NCBI GenBank assembly: GCA_012964825.1
Contig: DTTI01000018.1
Span: forward strand, 1-46,389
Direction of reading: 5' to 3'
Length of the DNA stretch: 46,389 bases
Source: Candidatus Neomarinimicrobiota bacterium
Lineage (GTDB): Bacteria; Fidelibacterota; Marinisomatia; Marinisomatales; S15-B10
In this document: in pieces, positions 35,101-43,349 of the stretch
Layout of the letters: every line of letters starts with the position of its first letter
Numbering within the stretch: the first letter of the stretch is position 1
Notes under the pieces: model-generated
Database searches by the model: none
What the model saw: the letters and a program-made list of their open reading frames with translations, nothing else
What the model was told of the DNA's origin: nothing
Made by a program: the position numbers and the translations under genes

Positions 35101-37581
35101 GTGCGTAGGATAACTATCATAGTAACATTTCTCTGTTTCACAGTTTTATCAGCTCAGCCCCATGGTCGACGAGGTATGCAGCGCCAGCAGATGAAGGATG
35201 CACCTAAAATAGGTGTCGTTTATGGAACAGTTGTGGATTCGGCCTCAGGTCTTCCGGTCCCTTATGCATCCGTTTATGTCGTCAGCCAGCGGGGAGGAAC
35301 CATTGTTACAGGCGGCATCACCAAGGAGACAGGTGAATTTCACATTACCGAAATTCCGCTGGGTCGGTATATGATTATAGTAGAATATATCGGTTACACA
35401 AAAAAAGAGCTGGGTCCCCTTACCTTTTTACCCTTTGGAGATAACAAGACCACTCACGACCTGGAGACCATTCCAATGGTGCAGAAAGTTTTGGAGATGG
35501 GGGAGGTTCAGGTGATGGGTGAACGCCCCATGTTTATCCAGACCGCCCAGAAGCGGATCTTTTCCGCTGAAGAAAATACCCTCTCAACAGGAGGATCGGC
35601 CATTGATGTTCTGCGCCAGGTTCCCGGAGTGGAAGTGGATATGGATGACAATGTGAGCCTTCGGGGAAGTTCCCAGGTGAACCTCATGATTGATGGAAAA
35701 CCGTCCACCATTGCCGGCGGTGATGTGAAATCGCTTTTGCGGAGCATTCCTGCTGCCAACATTGCCGATGTAGAAGTGATGACCAATCCAGGTGCCAAGT
35801 ATGATCCGGAAGGGATGGCCGGTATCATTAACATTGTTTTGAAAGAAAACAAGTTTGCCGGTCTGAACGGTAATATGAATTCCAGTGCTGATTCCAGGGG
35901 TGGAAAAAATATTTCCGGCCAGGTTAACTGGCGTACCATCACTCTCAATACCTTTGCGAATGTGGGCGTTCGGCAAAGTGTCCGTCAGTTCTCAGGTGAC
36001 TCTTACCGAATTTTTCAGTTTGATTCCTATAACAATATACTCGACCAGGATAACAAGGGTGACCGAAACGGGGATAACCTTTTTCTGAAAACAGGGTTTG
36101 AATATTTCATTGATCCCATGCAATCCGTGGCCTTTTCTGCCACCCTTAACGGCGGTGATGGTATTAATAATAATCTGACCACTACTTCAGAAAGCGGTCT
36201 TTTTGATTCTGAATATTACCGAGATACGGACGGTCTCAGTGACAGGGGTGGTTACGATATCAACTTTAATTATGACAAGAAATTCAAGAACCCTAAACAG
36301 AAGCTTACTTCATTTGTTCGTTACTCTTCAGGGGGGAGTGACGGCTCCAGTGAATACTGGACAACACCTCAGTCCGGTTTTGAGGAGGTTGTGGACCCAA
36401 ACGGGGCAAAAAATGGAAATGAGGGAGCGGATACCAACTTTGATCTTAAAACTGATTATGTTCACCCTTTTGAAAACGGTAATCTCCTGGAAGTCGGTTT
36501 TAACAGCAGGTTGCGAACGCGGGACGACAGTCAACTGGCCTACATTTTTGATGATGGCAACAATATCTTCGTTGATGACAGCCTCTACACCAATCAATTT
36601 CTCTACGACGAGAATATAAACGCCGCCTACGTCCAGTATACCACGACTATAGGTATTGTGGGCATGACTCTGGGGGGTCGGTATGAAAATGTATCCATGA
36701 ACTCAGAACTGATAAATACCCGCGAAAAATTTGAAAACCCCTACAGTAGTTTTTTCCCCAGCCTTTCCCTCTCAGCCGGTGCGCCTCAGCTTTTGCAAGT
36801 TCAAGCCAGCTATTCCAAACGGGTAAACCGTCCTCGCTCCCGGCAGCTGAACCCTTTTACCACCCGTCAGGATATGCAAAACATGCGGGCGGGAAATCCC
36901 TTCCTGAAACCTGAGTATATTGACTCTTACGAGATTAATATTGGCCGTTTCTCAAGAGGTTTTTCAGTGACCGTGGGTCCTTATTACCGTTACACCAAGG
37001 ACAAGATCGAGCGGTACAAAGAGGTTACAGACAGGGGTGTGTCCATTGCCACCTATGAGAATATCAGTGAAAAGGAAAGCAAAGGGTTGGAATATACTTT
37101 AATTGGTTCTTTGGGTATGAAATATAGGCTCATGTTCAATGGAAGTATCTACTGGGATGAAATCAATACAGACATTTTCGGGGAAGATTACAACAGGACT
37201 GCAAAGGGTCAGAGGTACAGTATTAACACAACCTGGAACATGAACCCGACGACGGAAATGATGTTCTTTATGTTTTATAGGCCGGCACGGGACATTCCTA
37301 TCGGCAGAATGGGGTCCATGTCTTTCTCTGCCGTGTCGTTGAAAAAGAAGTTCCTTGATGAGAAACTGAATGTTTCAGTCCGGATGGGAGACCCGTTCAA
37401 CCTGACAGGATTCCATTTCGAAACTTGGGGTGACAACTGGTCCCAGGAGGCCAACAGAGACTTTTTTAGCCAGACCTTTACTCTCTCTCTGGAATATCGC
37501 TTTGGAAAGATGGAAGACCGGAGCCGTTTCAGCAGGCAGGGAATGGAAAACGGCAACAGGGACGACTTCGAGATTTATTAA
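35101..37581 (+). CDS. TonB-dependent receptor, outer membrane beta-barrel (OMP_b-brl) family
   Basis: 826 aa from GTG 35101, with AAGGAAA upstream. Signal peptide IIVTFLCFTVLSAQ, a carboxypeptidase-regulatory domain (DSASGLPVPYASVYVVS; GEFHITEIPLGRYMI), and a plug with IDVLRQVPGVEVDMD, NVSLRGSSQVNLMIDGKPS and MTNPGAKYDPEGMAGIINI. It then forms a ~580-residue barrel of the OMP_b-brl_3 type. It belongs to the second family of receptors in this block and may have a separate ligand. Ends 75 nt before gatB. Confidence 0.9.
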   Translation: MRRITIIVTFLCFTVLSAQPHGRRGMQRQQMKDAPKIGVVYGTVVDSASGLPVPYASVYVVSQRGGTIVTGGITKETGEFHITEIPLGRYMIIVEYIGYTKKELGPLTFLPFGDNKTTHDLETIPMVQKVLEMGEVQVMGERPMFIQTAQKRIFSAEENTLSTGGSAIDVLRQVPGVEVDMDDNVSLRGSSQVNLMIDGKPSTIAGGDVKSLLRSIPAANIADVEVMTNPGAKYDPEGMAGIINIVLKENKFAGLNGNMNSSADSRGGKNISGQVNWRTITLNTFANVGVRQSVRQFSGDSYRIFQFDSYNNILDQDNKGDRNGDNLFLKTGFEYFIDPMQSVAFSATLNGGDGINNNLTTTSESGLFDSEYYRDTDGLSDRGGYDINFNYDKKFKNPKQKLTSFVRYSSGGSDGSSEYWTTPQSGFEEVVDPNGAKNGNEGADTNFDLKTDYVHPFENGNLLEVGFNSRLRTRDDSQLAYIFDDGNNIFVDDSLYTNQFLYDENINAAYVQYTTTIGIVGMTLGGRYENVSMNSELINTREKFENPYSSFFPSLSLSAGAPQLLQVQASYSKRVNRPRSRQLNPFTTRQDMQNMRAGNPFLKPEYIDSYEINIGRFSRGFSVTVGPYYRYTKDKIERYKEVTDRGVSIATYENISEKESKGLEYTLIGSLGMKYRLMFNGSIYWDEINTDIFGEDYNRTAKGQRYSINTTWNMNPTTEMMFFMFYRPARDIPIGRMGSMSFSAVSLKKKFLDEKLNVSVRMGDPFNLTGFHFETWGDNWSQEANRDFFSQTFTLSLEYRFGKMEDRSRFSRQGMENGNRDDFEIY

Positions 37582-37656
37582 GGTCGGTTTTCCCTCTGTT
37601 ATTTTTCGCCTGAACAGTTTCCCAACGGGCTCAACTCTTTATATATTCTTTTTGTC

Positions 37657-39114
37657 ATGAACGATCTTTCCGCCGTGCTGGAGCGTTGGGAACCGGTCAT
37701 AGGTTTGGAGGTCCATGCCCAACTCTCCACCCAGACAAAAATGTTTTGCGGTTGCCGGAACGTCTACGGCGCTTCTCCAAACAGTTATACTTGTCCCACA
37801 TGCCTTGGACTTCCCGGTGCCCTCCCGGTAGCCAATGAAAAGGCTGTGGCTTACGCCTTGAGGCTCGGTCTGGCTTTGGGCAGTGAGATCACACAGTTTT
37901 CCCGGTTTGCCCGGAAGAACTATTTCTATCCCGACCTGACAAAAGGGTATCAGATTTCCCAGTATGATGAACCGCTCTGTGTGGGTGGAACAGTGACTGT
38001 TCGATGGAAGGGGGAGATCCGGGAAATGTCCCTTACGCGGATCCACCTTGAAGAGGATGCAGGCAAATCTCTCCACGCCGAGAAGGGAAACGGCACTAAG
38101 GTTGACTTTAACCGGTGCGGTGTTCCTCTAGTGGAAATCGTGTCTGAACCCGTTATTCGATCTCCAGGTGAAGCAAGGGCTTACCTAACCCGACTTAAAC
38201 AAATACTTGAATACCTGAATATTTGTGACTGCAACATGGAAGAAGGGAATCTCAGATGTGATGCCAATATTTCACTCCGCCCCAAAGGGGAGATTGAATT
38301 TGGTGTAAAGACTGAAATGAAAAATATGAATTCATTCCGCGGTGTAGAGCGGGGGCTGGCGAGTGAAATTGTGCGCCAGGCCCAGGTGCTGGATGGCGGG
38401 GGAGAGGTAGAACAGGTAACACTTCTTTGGAATGAGGCGGAGCAAAAGGCGGAAGTGATGCGCACTAAAGAAGAGGCCCATGACTACCGGTATTTTCCCG
38501 ATCCCGACCTGGTGCCTCTTTCTGTGAGTGATGGCGATCTGGATTCGGTGCGTTTATCGCTCGTGGAAATGCCGTATGAGAGAGAGGAGCGTTTTGTCAA
38601 TCAGTATGGTCTCCGGCTGGAGGATGCACTGATTCTTACTTCTGAGAAATCGCTGGCTGGCTATTTTGAGGAGACGGTCTCAGCCGGAGCTAAGCCGGTG
38701 GAGGCAGCCAAATGGATATTGGGGGAAGTGCTTAGTATCATCAAAGATGGGGGGATGTCGGTGTCGTCATTTTCCGTTACACCTGATCAATTTGCCGGAC
38801 TGTTGAATTCTGTAAAGAGTGGCACCATTAACAATACAACAGGAAAAGATATCTTGCGGAAAATGGTGAAGAGTGACCTTGCAGCCGCTGAGATCATCGA
38901 AAAGGAGGGTCTTGCTCAAGTGTCCGATGAAAGTGCGCTCAGTGAAGCGGTGGCTCAGGTGATAGCCGACAACCCTGATGAATTGGCCAAGTACAGAGAA
39001 GGCAAGAAGGTGCTCGTCGGTTTTTTTATGGGCGAAGTGATGAAGGCCACCGGCGGCAAGTCTGATCCCAAAGCGGTGAAAAAATTACTTACCGCTTCTC
39101 TGGAGCCTAAGTAA
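37657..39114 (+). CDS. gatB: Aspartyl/glutamyl-tRNA(Asn/Gln) amidotransferase subunit B
   Basis: 485 aa, normal for GatB. N-terminal motif PVIGLEVHAQL, zinc site CGC...CPTC within MFCGCRNVYGA and YTCPTCLGLPGALP, then KNYFYPDLTKGYQISQYD and HLEEDAGKS. Helical GatB_Yqey tail near the end (GFFMGEVMKATGGKSDPKAV). It transamidates misacylated Glu-tRNA(Gln) or Asp-tRNA(Asn) with GatA and GatC, which are not encoded nearby. Its presence implies the indirect aminoacylation route. Confidence 0.97.
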   Translation: MNDLSAVLERWEPVIGLEVHAQLSTQTKMFCGCRNVYGASPNSYTCPTCLGLPGALPVANEKAVAYALRLGLALGSEITQFSRFARKNYFYPDLTKGYQISQYDEPLCVGGTVTVRWKGEIREMSLTRIHLEEDAGKSLHAEKGNGTKVDFNRCGVPLVEIVSEPVIRSPGEARAYLTRLKQILEYLNICDCNMEEGNLRCDANISLRPKGEIEFGVKTEMKNMNSFRGVERGLASEIVRQAQVLDGGGEVEQVTLLWNEAEQKAEVMRTKEEAHDYRYFPDPDLVPLSVSDGDLDSVRLSLVEMPYEREERFVNQYGLRLEDALILTSEKSLAGYFEETVSAGAKPVEAAKWILGEVLSIIKDGGMSVSSFSVTPDQFAGLLNSVKSGTINNTTGKDILRKMVKSDLAAAEIIEKEGLAQVSDESALSEAVAQVIADNPDELAKYREGKKVLVGFFMGEVMKATGGKSDPKAVKKLLTASLEPK

Positions 39115-39149
39115 TCTCGCGGAACTTGCCATCCTGAACGGAGTAATAT

Positions 39150-39323
39150 ATGCGTTATGTGCTATTTCGATCGTTGCAAATCATGGCTCTCATCTCAGTA
39201 CTTTCAGGACTCTATATCGGTGTACGCGATAGAAACCTCATACTCGAAGTCCAAGCACTTGCCGGGGGAGCAGCACTTTTTTATGTCGCTTACTGGGCGA
39301 ATAAGCGATGGGGAAAGCAATAA
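39150..39323 (+). CDS. Small membrane protein, 57 aa, unrecognised
   Basis: An ATG at 39150 preceded by GGAG (39140-39143, spacing ~6) opens a 57-codon frame ending at TAA 39321-39323. It begins MRYVLFRSLQIMALISVLSG, followed by GLYIGVRDRNL, then LAGGAALFYVAYWANKRW. It predicts two hydrophobic segments (about 7-24 and 35-50) with a short charged turn and a basic tail. It is not recognised as a known family. The coding call rests on the SD, the fit to the gap between gatB and the next gene, and the membrane-protein composition. A chance open frame cannot be excluded. Confidence 0.6.
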   Translation: MRYVLFRSLQIMALISVLSGLYIGVRDRNLILEVQALAGGAALFYVAYWANKRWGKQ

Positions 39324-39366
39324 AAAGAATTTGTTTATACATTATACCAACACTTAATCCGTAATC

Positions 39367-39372
39367 AGGAGG
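39367..39372 (+). promoter_or_regulatory. Strong Shine-Dalgarno AGGAGG
   Basis: AGGAGG lies eight bases before ATG 39381. It is one of the strongest ribosome sites in the window and suggests high expression of the small coiled-coil protein. Confidence 0.75.
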
Positions 39373-39380
39373 AAAACAAC

Positions 39381-39755
39381 ATGGCAATCTGGAATGATAT
39401 CAAAAAGAATATTAAAGAGGTTGGGAATGCAGCCGCTGAAAAAGCTGGGGAACTGGGTAAAGTAGCCGCCACCAAGACCGAAGAGCTGACCAAAGTCGGC
39501 AAGGTAAAGCTGGAAATTCATCAACTGGAGCGAGACCTGGACAAATGCTTTGCCAGTCTCGGCCGTTACGTTTATGGCACTACGGAAGGAGAGAACGTCT
39601 CCAACTTTACAGGAAATGATAAGTTTTTCAAGATGGTAGAAGAGGCAAAGGATTTCAAGGAAAGAATCTCCCAAAAGGAAGAGAGCCTTGAAAAGATCAG
39701 GAATGAATACAGTTCAAGTGAGGAGGAAGAGGGAACTACCGAATCTTCAGACTAG
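39381..39755 (+). CDS. Small coiled-coil protein, unknown function
   Basis: 124 aa, no signal peptide. Residues 1-40 form an Ala/Lys/Glu amphipathic helix (KNIKEVGNAAAEKAGELGKV) followed by charged coiled-coil helices, and the tail is Ser/Glu-rich (SSSEEEEGTTESSD). It resembles small helical stress or phasin-like proteins in composition but has no recognised domain. The strong Shine-Dalgarno and the absence of strong terminators suggest a highly expressed gene just upstream of the sigma factor. Confidence 0.8.
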   Translation: MAIWNDIKKNIKEVGNAAAEKAGELGKVAATKTEELTKVGKVKLEIHQLERDLDKCFASLGRYVYGTTEGENVSNFTGNDKFFKMVEEAKDFKERISQKEESLEKIRNEYSSSEEEEGTTESSD

Positions 39756-39789
39756 TTTGACGGCTTCGGTCCAGGTTTCCGTCTAAACT

Positions 39790-40638
39790 TTGGTTTCTAA
39801 GAAAACAAGTGATTCTCTCGGTCACGCCCTTGCAGTTTATTTCAGTGAAATAGAGAATACCCAGCCCCTGGAGCCCGAGGAAGAGGTCAGGCTTACTAAG
39901 CTTGTTAGGGAAGGGGACAAAGAGGCTCTCAACAAACTTATTAACGCCAATCTGAAGTTTGTGGTTTCGGTGGCGAATAAGTACCGCGTGACGGGGATTC
40001 CCCTGGAAGATCTCATCAATGAGGGCAATATCGGTCTCATTAAGGCGGCTTACCGCTTTGATGAAACGCGGGGTTTTAAGTTTATCTCCTACGCTGTCTG
40101 GTGGATACGACAGTCCATCCTGCAATTTATTTCGGATAAGGGGAGAGTGGTGCATCTTCCGGCTAATGTGGCCAATGCCGTAACTAAGATGAAAAGACGG
40201 TCCGAAGAGCTGGAGCATTCACTGGAGAGAATGCCCACGATGGAAGAGCTGGCTGAAGTGATGGAGATAACGAAACAGGAAGCTGAAAAGCTTGTGAAGT
40301 TCAATACCAGAAGCCTCTCTACTGATCAGCCCGTGGGGAGTGACGAAAAGACATCATTGCGCGATCTCCTACAATCGGATGACAGCCGTCCTGAGGCCCA
40401 GATTATGAAGGATTCGCTCACCGAAGAGATCAAACGGGTGCTGAAAACAATCCCGGATCGGGAGGCGATGATTATTGAATGCTATTTCGGGATTGACATG
40501 GACCGCCCCCTGACTCTAGAAGAGATTGGCGACAGTTTGGAACTAACCCGGGAAAGGGTTCGCCAGCTGAAAGAGAGGGCTATTCGACGCCTTCAGCACG
40601 CAACCAGGGCACATCTGCTTCGGGCATTCTTAGGCTGA
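39790..40638 (+). CDS. Primary-type RNA polymerase sigma factor (SigA/RpoD, short form)
   Basis: 282 aa from TTG 39790. Region 1.2 (ALAVYFSEIENTQPLEPEEE), region 2 (NLKFVVSVANKYRVTGIPLE; EGNIGLIKAAYRFDETRGFK; SYAVWWIRQSILQFI), region 3 (HLPANVANAVTKM) and region 4 (LTLEEIGDSLELTRERVRQL). The N-terminal region 1.1 and the large non-conserved insert are absent, as in the ~290-aa primary sigma factors of Bacteroidetes. The region 2.4 WWIRQ pattern matches group 1/2. Probably the housekeeping sigma factor, but a group 2 paralogue is possible. Starts 34 nt after the coiled-coil gene. Confidence 0.92.
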   Translation: MVSKKTSDSLGHALAVYFSEIENTQPLEPEEEVRLTKLVREGDKEALNKLINANLKFVVSVANKYRVTGIPLEDLINEGNIGLIKAAYRFDETRGFKFISYAVWWIRQSILQFISDKGRVVHLPANVANAVTKMKRRSEELEHSLERMPTMEELAEVMEITKQEAEKLVKFNTRSLSTDQPVGSDEKTSLRDLLQSDDSRPEAQIMKDSLTEEIKRVLKTIPDREAMIIECYFGIDMDRPLTLEEIGDSLELTRERVRQLKERAIRRLQHATRAHLLRAFLG

Positions 40639-40696
40639 TTCTCTTTGGAAAATTAGCCTGATTTCCTAAAATTCCCCTACTACAACCTCGAGTATC

Positions 40697-41647
40697 ATGC
40701 ATTTATTTAGCCGAAAAGGGACATCGAGCGGTGGGATGCGTTTTGTTGTTATCAGAGATGACAGCGACGTAAACGTACACCAGTGGTCGTTCTCACAAGG
40801 AACAGTGATTGCCATATCTCTGTTATCCATTATTCTTTTTGCTTCTATTCTTTTCTTTACAACGGAATTTCTGACCCAGTTTCTTTACCAGGCGAAACTC
40901 CGGGAGGTGCGAGAGAAGAATCAGTCTCTCGTCGCCGTTCTCACAGATCTGCAAACCAATTTGGATCTAATGCAGAAAGATATGGCCGAACTGGAAGATA
41001 AAGATAAAGCTTTAAGAACTTATGCCAATTTGCCTCTCATCGATCAGGACATTCGCCGGGTCGGTGTTGGTGGATCTGCCATGAATCGAACTTCAAATCT
41101 TGAGACGCTGGTTCCTGACATTGATGCCAAGATATCGGATATTGAAATGAATATCAGCGAATTGCGCAGGAAGGTCCGTCTTGAGAAGGAGAGCTATACA
41201 GCCATCTACAATACTATCAAGGATAATTCGCAGCGCCTCTCATCAATTCCGTCCATCCGGCCACTGGAGGGCGGGTATTTGAATACAGGTCTGGGTTACA
41301 GAAACGATCCTTTTTCCGGGGAGATGCGATTCCACCACGGGCTGGATATTTCTTCCAATAAGGGAATGCCCGTCTACGCCACGGCAAATGGGAGGGTTGT
41401 CTCAGCCAGTAAGCTGGGTAATTATGGCAACACCATAAAAATCAATCACAGTCACGGTTATCATACGTTTTATGCCCATTTGCACAAGATACTGGTGAAG
41501 CGCGGTCAGGAGATCAAGCGGGGAGACCTGATTGGCCAGGTAGGGAATACAGGAAGATCCACCGCCAGTCACCTTCATTACGAAGTGCACTATTTCGGGA
41601 CCCCCCAGGATCCCGAGCACTATTTTTTAGCCCGTAATCTCAGATAA
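40697..41647 (+). CDS. Membrane-anchored M23 family peptidase (murein hydrolase/activator)
   Basis: 316 aa. A cytoplasmic N-terminus, one transmembrane helix at ~36-56, a coiled-coil stalk (~62-100) and a C-terminal LytM/M23 domain. Metal-site motifs are intact: FHHGLDIS supplies His and Asp, and SHLHYEVH gives His292 and His294, with NHSHGYHTFYAHLHK between them. This supports catalytic peptidoglycan endopeptidase activity. Topology places the domain in the periplasm. Followed by a hairpin that probably ends the transcript. Confidence 0.9.
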   Translation: MHLFSRKGTSSGGMRFVVIRDDSDVNVHQWSFSQGTVIAISLLSIILFASILFFTTEFLTQFLYQAKLREVREKNQSLVAVLTDLQTNLDLMQKDMAELEDKDKALRTYANLPLIDQDIRRVGVGGSAMNRTSNLETLVPDIDAKISDIEMNISELRRKVRLEKESYTAIYNTIKDNSQRLSSIPSIRPLEGGYLNTGLGYRNDPFSGEMRFHHGLDISSNKGMPVYATANGRVVSASKLGNYGNTIKINHSHGYHTFYAHLHKILVKRGQEIKRGDLIGQVGNTGRSTASHLHYEVHYFGTPQDPEHYFLARNLR

Positions 41648-41651
41648 AATA

Positions 41652-41690
41652 AGAGTCATCTCGCAGAACGAGATTCTTGACTCTCTTTCA
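41652..41690 (+). terminator. Probable terminator hairpin after M23 gene
   Basis: AGAGTCA (41652-41658) pairs with TGACTCT (41678-41684), and inside it ATCTCG (41658-41663) pairs with CGAGAT (41669-41674), giving a two-part stem. It is followed by CTTT only, so termination is plausible but the T-run is short. Confidence 0.5.
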
Positions 41691-41713
41691 GACGGGAGGG
41701 TAACTTTACCTCA

Positions 41714-43045
41714 ATGAAGCGTTATTACATTGAGACCTACGGCTGCCAGATGAATGTGGCAGATTCTGAGCTGGTGGCCAGCATGATGGAGAAGAGCGGT
41801 TTTGCCCGGTCAGATTCCGAGTTCGGTGCTAATGCTGTTTTTCTCAATACGTGTGCAATCCGGGAGCATGCTGAGGACAAGATACATTCCCGCCTGGGAA
41901 AACTCAGAAAGCTGAAGAACGACAACCCAGAGATGATTATCGGCATTATGGGTTGCATGGCCCAGCATGTGAAGGATAACATCCTCGAAAATAAACCCTA
42001 TGTAGATTTTGTTCTGGGCCCCGACTCATACCGCCGAATTCCTGAACTCCTGCGCCGCCATGAGGAGACAAATGCTTCTGTTGTTGACACACGCCTTTCC
42101 AGGTTCGAAGTGTATGAAAATCTCTATCCTTCCCGTCAGGAAGGGATCAACGCCTGGGTCTCCATTATGCGGGGATGTGACAAATTCTGTACATTTTGCA
42201 TCGTCCCGTTCACCCGGGGACGGGAGAGGAGCTGTACTGTGGAAAGTGTTGTGGAAGAGGTCCAGCAGACGGTGGACCAGGGCTTTGTGGAGATTACACT
42301 CCTCGGTCAGAATGTGAACTCCTATCGGCACGGTGATGCCCGGTTTCCAGAACTTCTTGATGCTGTTGCGCAGATCCCCGGCGTGATGAGAATCCGCTTC
42401 ACATCGCCTCACCCGCAAGACATTGATGACGATATGCTTTTCGTCATGCGGGATCACGCGAACATCTGCAATTCAGTCCACCTTCCCCTTCAGGCCGGCG
42501 CCGAGAGAATCCTAAAAAGAATGAACCGCACTTACACCCAGGCACAGTTCCTCGCTCTATCGGAGCAAATCCGGAACATCCTGCCCGGCTGTGGCATATC
42601 TACTGATATCATTGCAGGGTTTCCTGGTGAGACGGAGGAAGAATTCGGCGAGACGCTGGCTGTCATGGAAAAAGTAAAATTCGATTCTGCATTCACGTTC
42701 AAATATTCTTCAAGGCCCGGCACCAAAGCGGCCGAATACAGTGACCAAATCCCGGAAAAGGTTAAAAAGGATCGACTGGCAAAATTGGTCGACCTTCAGT
42801 ATAAACACACCCTCTTCAGGAACAGAAAGGAAATCGGGAAAAAGGTGAAAGTGCTGGTTGAGAAGGAGAGCAAGAAGTCTTCAAACGAATGGGCCGGGCG
42901 GACGGACAACAACAAATGGGTCATTTTTCCCAAAGAATCAGCCGAGATACGTGATCTGGTTGATGTCAAAATTGTGGATGCCCAGGGCGTCTCTCTGTTC
43001 GGTGAAATTATTCAAGTAGGTAAAGAATCTCATGCGATTATTTAA
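41714..43045 (+). CDS. miaB: tRNA-2-methylthio-N6-dimethylallyladenosine synthase
   Basis: 443 aa. N-terminal MTTase cluster cysteines C11, C47 and C81, radical-SAM motif CDKFCTFC with C155, C159 and C162, and a C-terminal TRAM domain (KVKVLVEKESKKSSNEWAGR ... LFGEII). FNTS-type landmarks ETYGCQMNVADSE and LPLQAGAERILKRMNR are typical of MiaB rather than RimO or MtaB. It methylthiolates A37 of tRNAs reading UNN codons. Stop overlaps the lapA-like start by 14 nt. Confidence 0.96.
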   Translation: MKRYYIETYGCQMNVADSELVASMMEKSGFARSDSEFGANAVFLNTCAIREHAEDKIHSRLGKLRKLKNDNPEMIIGIMGCMAQHVKDNILENKPYVDFVLGPDSYRRIPELLRRHEETNASVVDTRLSRFEVYENLYPSRQEGINAWVSIMRGCDKFCTFCIVPFTRGRERSCTVESVVEEVQQTVDQGFVEITLLGQNVNSYRHGDARFPELLDAVAQIPGVMRIRFTSPHPQDIDDDMLFVMRDHANICNSVHLPLQAGAERILKRMNRTYTQAQFLALSEQIRNILPGCGISTDIIAGFPGETEEEFGETLAVMEKVKFDSAFTFKYSSRPGTKAAEYSDQIPEKVKKDRLAKLVDLQYKHTLFRNRKEIGKKVKVLVEKESKKSSNEWAGRTDNNKWVIFPKESAEIRDLVDVKIVDAQGVSLFGEIIQVGKESHAII

Positions 43046-43349
43046 GGCTCTTTTAGGTATTGTTGTGCTTCTGGGGCTGCTCCTTGTCCTGATGAAGAAT
43101 ACCGACCCGGTAGCCGTTGATCTTCTTGTGAGGAAATTTGAGAATGTCCCTGTTGCATTTGTCATCCTTGTGACTGTTGGTGTGGGAATTTTCATCGGTT
43201 ACGCCCTTGCTCTATCAGTGATCATGACCAGCAAGGCTGAGACACGCCTGTTGAGAAACGAGAATAAGAAGCTGTCAGATGAAATCAATTCCCTCAGGAA
43301 CATCGCTGTTGATGAAGGGATTTACGAGGTTGACGACGAGGAAGAATAG
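43032..43349 (+). CDS. LapA-like (DUF1049) inner-membrane protein
   Basis: 105 aa. Two transmembrane helices (about 4-21 and 41-63) with a short periplasmic loop (NTDPVAVDLLVRKFENVP), the DUF1049 pattern, then a coiled-coil C-terminus (ETRLLRNENKKLSDEINSLR). In E. coli LapA (YciS) is encoded immediately before LapB (YciM), the regulator of LpxC and LPS synthesis. Here too a LapB-like gene follows (TAG/GTG overlap), which supports the family call. Starts inside the miaB 3' end. Confidence 0.82.
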   Translation: MRLFKALLGIVVLLGLLLVLMKNTDPVAVDLLVRKFENVPVAFVILVTVGVGIFIGYALALSVIMTSKAETRLLRNENKKLSDEINSLRNIAVDEGIYEVDDEEE

